NCBI GenBank assembly: GCA_035513275.1
Contig: DATKCJ010000300.1
Location: 7,076-71,075 of the forward strand
DNA: 64,000 bases
Reading direction: 5' to 3'
Source of the DNA: DATKCJ01 sp035513275
Lineage (GTDB): Bacteria; Verrucomicrobiota; Verrucomicrobiia; Opitutales; Opitutaceae
Positions 7,283-13,608 of the stretch are shown one piece after another. The notes under the pieces are model-generated. The model was not told the DNA's origin. It worked only from the letters and a program-made list of their open reading frames with translations, and searched no databases. Positions within the stretch are counted from its first letter, which is position 1. The number at the start of each line of letters is the position of its first letter. A program made the position numbers and the translations under genes.

Positions 7283-7478
7283 GGGCGCTTGCCTTGCCCA
7301 AATGCTTGGAAACAAGTTCCCTCACCCGCGCATAATCCGAGTTCTTCAGATTGTAGGCGTCCAGCACGGACCTGAGCTTTGCCGGCTTGGCGCTGTGTTT
7401 GAAAGCGCCATGCGCTCCCGCGGCTTTTCGGCCGTTGGCACGTCCAACTTTCTGCGACTTTTCTTGCATGGCAGACAT
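7272..7478 (-). CDS. Small basic protein encoded directly upstream of the TIR-like gene
   Basis: 68 residues, strongly basic. The N-terminal half (KSQKVGRANGRKAAGAHGAF) is Lys/Arg/Gly/Ala-rich and probably unstructured or nucleic-acid binding; the C-terminal half (LRSVLDAYNLKNSDYARVRE) looks like two short helices. Its end overlaps the start of the TIR-like gene by 11 bases, so the pair is very likely co-transcribed and coupled. Function unknown; by position it may be a partner, sensor or antidote of the TIR-like protein. A candidate promoter lies 24 bases upstream. No Shine-Dalgarno sequence is apparent. Confidence 0.6.
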   Translation of the reverse strand: MSAMQEKSQKVGRANGRKAAGAHGAFKHSAKPAKLRSVLDAYNLKNSDYARVRELVSKHLGKASAHGR

Positions 7479-7501
7479 TCGTTGCGGTTTGAGGTGCAGC
7501 T

Positions 7502-7532
7502 AGAATAACGGTCATTAGGTCCGGTCTTTCAA
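7502..7532 (-). promoter_or_regulatory. Candidate promoter of the small-protein/TIR-like pair
   Basis: On the minus strand TTGAAA (7532-7527) and TATTCT (7507-7502) are separated by 19 bases, or TTATTC at 18, which is slightly long for a housekeeping promoter. The predicted start would leave a leader of about 17 bases before the ATG at 7478. Confidence 0.35.
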
Positions 7533-7770
7533 GCATCAACAGCCATTGCCATCGGGACTTTAAGGTGAGGGTTTGTGCTGCGCGCTGAGCGGTCGCGGAG
7601 ACTGTCTTGGTGTTGGGGTCGTCGCGGCGCAGCTGCAGACTGCATGGAAGTTGGCCGCCGTGTCCGGAGCATGTGCGCGAAGATCGACGCCTGATCCATT
7701 CGTTAGGCGATCTCTTGGTGTAGGAGTTTCCTGAGTTGATTTGGGTTGGACCGAGTTCACTGAGAAAACC

Positions 7771-7838
7771 GACTCGGTGACCTCTGTGAGTCCTCATTGT
7801 CCTCTGTGACTTCAACTCGGCTTCCGTCGTTCACACGG
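7771..7838. repeat. Dispersed repeat family 1, copy A
   Basis: 68 bases beginning GACTCGGTGACCTCTGTGAG and ending TTCCGTCGTTCACACGG. A closely matching copy lies at 11573-11640 and a shorter, more diverged one at 9321-9368. All three are intergenic and in the same orientation. Confidence 0.8.
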
Positions 7839-7890
7839 AAATCAATCGACAACGAAACGAGAGAGGAAGAGTTGCCGGCCTGGTCTTGAC

Positions 7891-9078
7891 TCAGGGCTTC
7901 ATTTCCGCAGCCGCGTCGGCGCGGCTCTTCTCGCGCGATTCCTCTAGTGGAGCGACCTCGCCGGTCGGCTCGACCGCTTCCGGGTCGACCGAGTTTTCGA
8001 CCGTGGGGTCGAAGGCCTGGACGAAGCCGTGTCGAAACACGTTCCCGATTGTGGTGAGCACGCTGACCTTCGCGTCACCGAACCGGCCCTCGAACGGAAT
8101 GCGCGTGGCGAGTTGGTCTCGCGGCTTGTTCTTCACGATTTCCGTCATGAATGAGACAACCGTCTCCCAGATCCGGCGTCCGATGCTTTCCTCCTCGTGC
8201 GGCAGGCTCGCGAAGTCGAGGTCCTCGAAGAAGGGCTTCACGTAGCCGCGAAAGCCGCCGTCGTTCGCCGCCATTTCGCCGGCGAGGCGAAATGTCCCGC
8301 GGCTTACGTCGACGTTCGCGTAGGCTCTCAGAGTCTCGTTCAAAGCCGGGAGGTGAACCGCGTCGAGCTTCAGCCGGAGGTGAAAGTGCGGTTCCTGTGC
8401 CAGCGGCTCGGCATCGAGCTCAATCTCCAGCCGGCCATCCCCGACACTGTCGCCGACGGCGCGGATCGACGCAGGAAACTCATCGCCGTCCTCCCCGCTG
8501 CGCCGGTTTCTCAGGCCGGTCCCGACCAGGTGCATCCGGGTGATGAACAGATCGACCATCGGTTCCCGCTTCGTGTTGATGTAGCGCAACAGGCCGTCTG
8601 TGATCTCGAGGTGCGTGATGTCGATGGGGAACAGCGCCTCGATCACATCCTGCCAGCGCCCGTCGAGGTCGGTCTGGCTCTGCTCCGCGTCGGGCCCGGC
8701 GACAAAGGTGAGCTGCCCGACGGCGATCCGGACGCGGCTGACGAACCTGCCGCGCAGCAGTTCGCCCCACGCGAGGGAGAAGTCGATTTCGCGCGCCCAG
8801 ATGAACGGCTCCTTCAGCCGTCCGTTTTGTTTCATGATCTCGAAACCGTGCATGGAGTAGCCACCGCGCCATAGGTGCACGTCGACATCCTGCACGCGGC
8901 CGGTGTAACCCTCGATCTTCTGCAGCCGGTGATTCACCGCGCTTGTCAGCACAATCGGAAGCGCGATGCGCGCGGCCAGCAGAAGGCCGGCGACGATTGC
9001 GATCGTCACGACCACCCACCGCGGCCAGCGGCGGACGAGGTGAACGCAACTTTGCAGCCATGCCTTCAGAGTCGGCAT
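7891..9078 (-). CDS. DUF748/AsmA-like single-pass membrane protein
   Basis: 395 residues. After a basic N-terminus comes one transmembrane helix (WVVVTIAIVAGLLLAARIALP, about residues 22-42) and then a long beta-rich periplasmic part. Typical DUF748 words are present: VNHRLQKIEGYTGRVQDVDVHL, GGYSMHGFEIMKQ, FIWAREIDFSLAWGELLRG, and THLEITDGLLRYIN. AsmA/DUF748 proteins bridge or modify the cell envelope and may help move lipids; the exact role of this short form is unknown. The C-terminal tail is acidic and Glu/Ala-rich. It is transcribed away from the stress island at 9.6 kb. Confidence 0.8.
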   Translation of the reverse strand: MPTLKAWLQSCVHLVRRWPRWVVVTIAIVAGLLLAARIALPIVLTSAVNHRLQKIEGYTGRVQDVDVHLWRGGYSMHGFEIMKQNGRLKEPFIWAREIDFSLAWGELLRGRFVSRVRIAVGQLTFVAGPDAEQSQTDLDGRWQDVIEALFPIDITHLEITDGLLRYINTKREPMVDLFITRMHLVGTGLRNRRSGEDGDEFPASIRAVGDSVGDGRLEIELDAEPLAQEPHFHLRLKLDAVHLPALNETLRAYANVDVSRGTFRLAGEMAANDGGFRGYVKPFFEDLDFASLPHEEESIGRRIWETVVSFMTEIVKNKPRDQLATRIPFEGRFGDAKVSVLTTIGNVFRHGFVQAFDPTVENSVDPEAVEPTGEVAPLEESREKSRADAAAEMKP

Positions 9079-9640
9079 GACCCGGTAAACTTGGTTGCGA
9101 CGCGCGGCTGTGCCATCGGACGGGAGCCCGATTTCCGCCGCGGAAATTCCGGGCGCGCGACATGGGGGAAAGTGAAGTGAGCGTGGTGAATCTTCTGTGT
9201 CCTCGGTGAGTTCTCGTGAACTCCGAATGAGCAGACACCTGATTCAATGTCGTGTGCGGCGCATCAGCGCGAAGATCAGATGCGCGGTCGACTGAGTGCA
9301 CGGAGCTGTCGGTGACATGTGAGAGTCCACTGTCCTCTGTCTTCAAATCCGCTTCCGTCGTTCAAACGAAAATTTGTCGAGAACGAGAAAGATTGTCAGA
9401 ACGGTGGACACTCTAGCGCGCCGCGAATGCAACGCCCAAGACGGCACTGGGAGAACGATTTATCGCATCCGGTCCGCCCGTTTCGGCTGCGCAACCGGGT
9501 TACACCCCATGGAACGGAGGGGCCTCGTCGCCTAGCATCGCGGGCCCCGAGAACGTGGACAGCCAACTCGAAATCACGCCCGAGATCGCGAGCAACTATC
9601 CCTCACTCACCAACAACGAACACCAAGAGATCAAAACATC
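9079..9640. other. 562-base intergenic region with a dispersed repeat
   Basis: Lies between divergent genes and should hold promoters for both, but I could not single out convincing -35/-10 boxes. Copy B of repeat family 1 is at 9321-9368, and a related CTGTGTCCTCGGTGAG word occurs near 9195. No supported coding sequence. Confidence 0.5.
9321..9368. repeat. Dispersed repeat family 1, copy B (partial)
   Basis: About 48 bases matching the right half of copies A and C (GAGTCCACTGTCCTCTGTCT, then CTTCCGTCGTTCAAACG), more diverged than those two. Confidence 0.65.
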
Positions 9641-10228
9641 ATGGCCAAGAAATCTGTATTCTGCATCACCACATCCCGCGAACAGGCTGACCGAATCGTC
9701 GAGCAGCTCAAGACGGCGAACTTCTCCAACAACGACATCTCCGTGCTGTTTCCCGACAAGGGAACGTCCAGGGATTTCGCGCATGAGAAGAACACCAAAG
9801 CTCCGGAAGGTGCTGTCGCCGGCGCCAGCACCGGCGGCGTAATCGGCGGAGCCTTGGGATGGATTGTCGGGATTGGCGCACTCGCCATTCCGGGCGTCGG
9901 TCCCTTCATCGCCGCGGGTCCCCTCATGGCTGCGCTCAGTGGCGCGGCGATCGGCGCGGCAGCCGGCGGCATCACCGGTGGCTTGATCGGCATGGGCATT
10001 CCGGAACTCGAAGCCAAGCGCTACGAGGGCAAGGTCAAGGCCGGCAACATCCTCCTCTCGGTCCACACCGACAACTCGGAGGAAATCACCCGGGCCAAGG
10101 ACATCTTCAAACAAGCCGGCGCGGAAGACATCTGCGTCACGGGTGATTCGTCCACGCCCGATGCCAACGATGACAACGGGCACTCGTCGCGCCCGAAGGC
10201 CGAAGCCTACCTCGGCACCCGCCGTTAA
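9641..10228 (+). CDS. YflT-like general stress protein with glycine-zipper core
   Basis: 195 residues. The N-terminal segment (FCITTSREQADRIVEQLKTA, then NDISVLFPD) and the C-terminal segment (GNILLSVHTDNSEEITRAKD, then AGAEDI) together form the ferredoxin-like alpha/beta pattern of YflT/DUF1269-type stress proteins. The central 60 residues are a very Gly/Ala-rich hydrophobic stretch (GGVIGGALGWIVGIGALAIP and on), likely a membrane-inserting glycine zipper. The molecular role is unknown; relatives are induced by general stress. It opens a run of same-strand stress genes. No good Shine-Dalgarno sequence precedes the ATG; AAGAGA lies 12 bases upstream. Confidence 0.75.
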   Translation: MAKKSVFCITTSREQADRIVEQLKTANFSNNDISVLFPDKGTSRDFAHEKNTKAPEGAVAGASTGGVIGGALGWIVGIGALAIPGVGPFIAAGPLMAALSGAAIGAAAGGITGGLIGMGIPELEAKRYEGKVKAGNILLSVHTDNSEEITRAKDIFKQAGAEDICVTGDSSTPDANDDNGHSSRPKAEAYLGTRR

Positions 10229-10240
10229 TCAGCGAAACAA

Positions 10241-10269
10241 CCCTGCGGCTGGGATGACCGGTCGCAGGG
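10241..10269 (+). terminator. Hairpin after the YflT-like gene
   Basis: CCCTGCG (10241-10247) pairs perfectly with CGCAGGG (10263-10269) around a 15-base loop, 12 bases after the stop codon. There is no U-tract, so it may be a factor-dependent terminator, an mRNA-stabilising hairpin, or a processing site between cistrons. Confidence 0.4.
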
Positions 10270-10307
10270 CCCTCTCCAAACAACCAATTACAAAAAACAA
10301 AACCAAC

Positions 10308-10811
10308 ATGAAGACACTTAAAGATCTATTTTTTGACGGACTTGCAGACATGTATGACGCCGAGCAGCGCATCGCCGCGGCGTTGCCCAAGATGGCCAAG
10401 GCCGCCACCTGCGGTGAACTGAAAGAGGCGATTCAGTCTCATCAGAAAGAAACCGAGAGCCATGTGAAGAAGCTCGAGCAGGTCTTCCAATGCTTCGACA
10501 GAAAAGCCAAAGGCAAAACGTGCGAAGCCACCGTGGGCCTTTTGAAAGAGGCAGACGAAATCGCGACGGAGTTCAAAGGATCGCCTGCCATCAACGCGGC
10601 GTTGATCGGAGTCGCACAGAAGGTGGAGCACTACGAGATCGCGTCCTATGGCTGCCTCCACGAATGGGCCGAGCTGTTGGACAACGAAAAGGCCGCGGAT
10701 CTGTTGCAGGAAATCCTGGAACAGGAGAAGCATTCCAACGAAGCGCTCAATGAGTTGGCGCATTCCTCACTCAACGAAGAGGCGCTCGGCGACCTGTCCG
10801 TGAAGCGCTGA
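10308..10811 (+). CDS. YciE-like ferritin-family protein (DUF892), paralogue 1
   Basis: 167 residues, the usual size for YciE/DUF892 four-helix proteins. Hallmarks: LFFDGLADMYDAEQRIAAAL at the N-terminus, THE Glu/His metal-type positions in SHQKETESHVKKLEQVF, KGKTCEA in the centre, and KVEHYEIASYG near residue 110. Proteins of this family resemble ferritin-like diiron folds and are induced by osmotic and general stress; an enzymatic role has not been assigned. ATG at 10308 follows an A-rich leader with no Shine-Dalgarno sequence. Two paralogues lie at 11834 and 21725. Confidence 0.88.
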   Translation: MKTLKDLFFDGLADMYDAEQRIAAALPKMAKAATCGELKEAIQSHQKETESHVKKLEQVFQCFDRKAKGKTCEATVGLLKEADEIATEFKGSPAINAALIGVAQKVEHYEIASYGCLHEWAELLDNEKAADLLQEILEQEKHSNEALNELAHSSLNEEALGDLSVKR

Positions 10812-10865
10812 TGGCAACGTTCGATTCATCGACCGAAAAGCAATAACCAGGAAAGGAACAACAAC

Positions 10866-11387
10866 ATGAACAACGATACGAGAAATGCAGACAAGAAGGG
10901 TGACGCCGCCGCCAATCGCGACCCCATCACCAAGACGCCGGGATCGCATCCCGTCGGCACGGGAATCGGAGCCGCGGGTGGTGGTGCGACCGGAGCCGCG
11001 ATCGGAGCCGTCGCGGGCCCTGTCGGGGCCGCCGTTGGACTGGTCGCCGGTGCCGTCGCAGGCGGTCTGGCGGGAAAGAAGGTTGCGGAGAAGGTGGATC
11101 CTACCGTTGAGGACACCTATTGGAGAACCAACTACTCCAATCGATCCTATGTGGCCAAGGATTCGGCCTATGCAATGTATCAACCGGCCTACCGCACCGG
11201 CTATGAAGGTCGCGGACAGTATCCGGGCAAGACGTATGAAGAGGTGGAGGCGGACCTCAAGCGCGACTACGAGAAAACCAGTGGAGCTGCTGGATTGACC
11301 TGGGACAAAGCCAAGGGCGCGACGCGCGACGCCTGGCACCGGGTCGAGAGGGCTCTGCCGGGCGATGCCGACGGAGACGGCCGCTGA
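10866..11387 (+). CDS. Glycine-zipper stress protein
   Basis: 173 residues. After a polar, charged start there is a long glycine zipper (GTGIGAAGGGATGAAIGAVA, then GPVGAAVGLVAGAVAGGLAG), which may insert in a membrane or self-associate. The C-terminal half is soluble and aromatic (YWRTNYSNRSY, YQPAYRTGYEGRGQYPGKTY) and ends in a DAWHRVERAL helix. This layout is seen in small proteins of unknown function next to YciE genes. AGGAAAGGA lies about 10 bases before the ATG, a better ribosome binding site than its neighbours have. Confidence 0.7.
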   Translation: MNNDTRNADKKGDAAANRDPITKTPGSHPVGTGIGAAGGGATGAAIGAVAGPVGAAVGLVAGAVAGGLAGKKVAEKVDPTVEDTYWRTNYSNRSYVAKDSAYAMYQPAYRTGYEGRGQYPGKTYEEVEADLKRDYEKTSGAAGLTWDKAKGATRDAWHRVERALPGDADGDGR

Positions 11388-11410
11388 TCCGTTGTAGTCT
11401 TATGGTGAAA

Positions 11411-11439
11411 GGGCTGGTTTCGACTTTCGAAGCCAGCCC
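11411..11439 (+). terminator. Strong hairpin after the glycine-zipper gene
   Basis: A 13-bp stem (GGGCTGGTTTCGA / TCGAAGCCAGCCC, one G-T wobble) closes over a 3-base loop, 24 bases after the stop codon. It lacks a U-tract, so it could be a rho-assisted terminator or a 3'-end stabiliser. Confidence 0.55.
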
Positions 11440-11449
11440 CGGAACCCGG

Positions 11450-11549
11450 GTGACAGGAGACAGGTGACGGGTGACCCGCCTCCGCTCCGAAGGAGCTACT
11501 GCACGGCAAGCAGGAGACAGGCGACCGCCTTCGCTCCGAAGGAGCGTAT
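11450..11549. repeat. Purine-rich GACAGGAGACAGG repeat with GCTCCGAAGGAGC hairpins (family 3, copy 1)
   Basis: Contains GTGACAGGAGACAGGTGACG, then GCTCCGAAGGAGC (11484-11496), GGCAAGCAGGAGACAGG, and a second GCTCCGAAGGAGC (11532-11544). A related copy is at 41671-41742 and the purine-rich words alone at 40531-40566. Confidence 0.75.
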
Positions 11550-11572
11550 GCCGTCGTTCCGAGCTATGGAGT

Positions 11573-11640
11573 GACTCGGTGCCCTCTGTGAGTCCTCAGC
11601 GTCCTCTGTGACTCAACTCCGCATCCGTCGTTCACACAGA
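11573..11640. repeat. Dispersed repeat family 1, copy C
   Basis: GACTCGGTGCCCTCTGTGAG through CATCCGTCGTTCACACAG. Nearly 90% identical by eye to copy A at 7771-7838, same orientation, intergenic. Confidence 0.8.
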
Positions 11641-11833
11641 ATCCAAGGCCGGACGGAACTGCAAACGGACGACACACGAACGACAGCCCGCCTCCACTAT
11701 TGCGATTCGGGTTTGACCCCATCGCACGCAGAAAAATTTTCTGGCACCGTGCGTGGCTCAGAAATTCCGCTGCGCACTTCCGTCCAGCGGATCGAGTCCA
11801 GCCTCTCAGTCGAACCCGAAACATACCCTCACC

Positions 11834-12364
11834 ATGTCATCTCGACCAAGCCTCAATGCTCTCCTGATCGACGAACTCAAAGATCTCTTCCACGCCGAGA
11901 AACAATTGCTCAAGGCCCTGCCGAAAATGGCGAAGGCCGCGACGAATCCAGAACTCAAGGAAGGCTTCAAGGACCATCTCGCGCAAACGCGCGGACACGT
12001 GAACCGACTCGCGCAGTCGCTCAAGATCCTTGGCCTGCCTGCGAAGGGGAAGACGTGCCACGCTATGCTCGGCCTTGTCGAGGAAGGCGCCGAGGCGATT
12101 GAAGCGAAGGGCCCCGACGCGGTCCGCGACGCCGCGCTCATCGGAGCAGCGCAGCGCGTGGAGCACTACGAAATCGCCGGCTACGGCACGGCGAGGGCGT
12201 TTGCCGAGGTCCTCGGAGAACGGCAGGTGGCCGGGCTGCTCCAGGCGAGCCTCGACGAAGAAGGTGAGACCAACAAGGCGCTCACCAAGATCTCCAACCG
12301 CGTGAATGCAGACGCACTGGTTGCCAATGAAGAGACGCCCGTCTCCCGCAAATCGAGAAAATAG
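11834..12364 (+). CDS. YciE-like ferritin-family protein (DUF892), paralogue 2
   Basis: 176 residues with the full DUF892 pattern: LLIDELKDLFHAEKQLLKAL, PKMAKAATNPELKEGF, RGHVNRLAQ, GKTCHAMLGLVEEG, and RVEHYEIAGYGTARAFAEVL. It is closer in this last motif to paralogue 3 (21725) than to paralogue 1. Expected to be a soluble four-helix, ferritin-like stress protein. The C-terminal tail is basic and extended (VSRKSRK). ATG at 11834 is chosen because the family N-terminus begins there; the longer open frame upstream runs into repeat sequence. Confidence 0.88.
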   Translation: MSSRPSLNALLIDELKDLFHAEKQLLKALPKMAKAATNPELKEGFKDHLAQTRGHVNRLAQSLKILGLPAKGKTCHAMLGLVEEGAEAIEAKGPDAVRDAALIGAAQRVEHYEIAGYGTARAFAEVLGERQVAGLLQASLDEEGETNKALTKISNRVNADALVANEETPVSRKSRK

Positions 12365-12385
12365 GAAACCCAAAACATCCCTCCC

Positions 12386-12514
12386 ATGAATGATCTCGTT
12401 CTGCTTTTCCTGCCGGTCGCCGCGATCGGCTACTCGATCCTCTATCTCATTTTCGGCGGCGGCCTCATCGGCGCCGGCGTGATTTTCCTCATCGCAAAAC
12501 TTTTCCGCCGCTAG
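12386..12514 (+). CDS. Small hydrophobic protein, 42 residues
   Basis: An ATG at 12386 starts 42 codons ending in TAG. The product is almost wholly hydrophobic with two helices joined by a Gly-rich turn (LVLLFLPVAAIGYSILYLIF, GGG, LIGAGVIFLIAKLF) and ends in RR, a reasonable positive-inside anchor. It lies 21 bases after paralogue 2 and 18 bases before the next membrane-protein gene, so it is probably in the same operon. AGGAAA lies 18 bases upstream. Function unknown. Resembles small stress-induced hairpin membrane proteins only in general shape. Confidence 0.55.
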   Translation: MNDLVLLFLPVAAIGYSILYLIFGGGLIGAGVIFLIAKLFRR

Positions 12515-12532
12515 TTCCAACCCGATCGATCC

Positions 12533-13558
12533 ATGAACAATCCCATGAATCCCGCCCGGCCCTTTTCGTCCTCTGAATCTCTCGGACGATCCAACTACTG
12601 CGAGTGTCAAACCCGTCGTCGCTCCACCGTTTCGTGGGGCGCGATCTTTGCCGGCATGAGTGCCGCACTCGCGCTGCAAGTGCTGTTCATGATGCTGGGC
12701 GCCGGCCTGGGCTTCGCCATCTACAGTCCGCTCACGGCAGAAAATCCGGTGGCGAATCTGGGCGTGGGTGCCATGCTCATCCAAGGCATCAGCGCCGTTG
12801 TCTCGCTATGGTTCGGCGGCTGGGTCGCGGGACGTTTCTCTCCCGTCCGCGCCCGCGCCACTGGCTGGCTGCACGGTTTCAGCGTCTGGTGTGTGGCGAC
12901 CGTAGCCGGAGTCTTGGTGGTAGCGTTCGGCGCCGGCTGGATGTTGGGTGATCTCTCAAAACTTGTCGGCGGTGGACTCTCCGCAGCCGGCCAACCTGCG
13001 GCCGCCGTCGCAGGTGGTGCTGTCGATCTCGCTGCCGACGCTGTGAAGCAATCGGGCGAAACGATCACGAGCTTTGTCGATGAGGCGGTGGGCAATCGTC
13101 CAGCAGACGGCGCCGTGAGTGAAGGCATCCGCGCGAAACGCGAAATCGGTTTCGCCGTCGCCCGCCTCTTCAATCCTGCGCAAGAAGGCAACACCGACGC
13201 CAATCGCGCTGCCGCGGTCACCGCGCTTGTGGATCATACCGGGATGAGCCAGGCCGATGCGGACCGCGCCGTCACGGAGTGGACCGCCACCTTCGACCGG
13301 TTGCAGGCCGACCTCGCCGCCGTCAAGGAGGCTGCCGCGGCGAAAGCGCGTGAAGCCGCGGATACCGCGGCCAACGCTCTGGCGATATTCTCACTGTGCG
13401 CCTTTGTCGGCTTCCTGCTCGGAGCCCTCTCCGCCTCATGGGGTGGTAGCCAGGGCGCGAAGTGCGCCACGTGGTGCGAAGAGAAAACCGCCGGTGCCCT
13501 CTCCACGCACGACACATCCGGCCTTCCGATACGCCCGGTGCCAGTCGCTGCGAGCTGA
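12533..13558 (+). CDS. Polytopic membrane protein of the stress island
   Basis: 341 residues. After a Ser/Pro-rich start it has transmembrane helices at about 35-60, 78-100 and 115-145 (SWGAIFAGMSAALALQVLFM, GISAVVSLWFGGWVAGRF, FSVWCVATVAGVLVVAFGAG) and a last one at 282-305 (ALAIFSLCAFVGFLLGALSA). Between the third and last helices is an Ala-rich amphipathic region with a VDHTGMSQADADRAVTEW motif. This layout resembles TIGR04086-like or YrzE-like membrane proteins found with stress genes, but I cannot assign a function. The gene follows the 42-residue protein closely and precedes the FAD-Rieske gene by 50 bases. Confidence 0.65.
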   Translation: MNNPMNPARPFSSSESLGRSNYCECQTRRRSTVSWGAIFAGMSAALALQVLFMMLGAGLGFAIYSPLTAENPVANLGVGAMLIQGISAVVSLWFGGWVAGRFSPVRARATGWLHGFSVWCVATVAGVLVVAFGAGWMLGDLSKLVGGGLSAAGQPAAAVAGGAVDLAADAVKQSGETITSFVDEAVGNRPADGAVSEGIRAKREIGFAVARLFNPAQEGNTDANRAAAVTALVDHTGMSQADADRAVTEWTATFDRLQADLAAVKEAAAAKAREAADTAANALAIFSLCAFVGFLLGALSASWGGSQGAKCATWCEEKTAGALSTHDTSGLPIRPVPVAAS

Positions 13559-13608
13559 ACGAATCGGTCTGCCTATGTTGCGATCGTCTCTGACCCGGCC
13601 AATTCAAC

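Larger units (their letters stand above)
7479..7890. other. Intergenic region between divergent units, with dispersed repeat
   Basis: 412 bases between the TIR-like operon and the DUF748 gene. It holds the candidate promoter at 7502-7532 and a dispersed repeat at 7771-7838. The part at 7650-7760 also resembles sequence near 9240-9300 (both read DLRAxAP on the reverse strand), so the repeat unit may be longer than the conserved core. No gene is supported. Confidence 0.55.
11388..11833. other. 446-base intergenic region packed with repeats
   Basis: Contains, in order, a strong hairpin (11411-11439), a purine-rich repeat with two small hairpins (11450-11549), and copy C of repeat family 1 (11573-11640). 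The last 190 bases show nothing identifiable and must hold the promoter of the next gene. Confidence 0.6.

Noticed and set aside
7186..7815. A 209-codon minus-strand frame over the TIR-like start and the intergenic repeat
   Set aside because: It overlaps two supported genes in another frame and contains the dispersed repeat. Its product has no recognisable domain.
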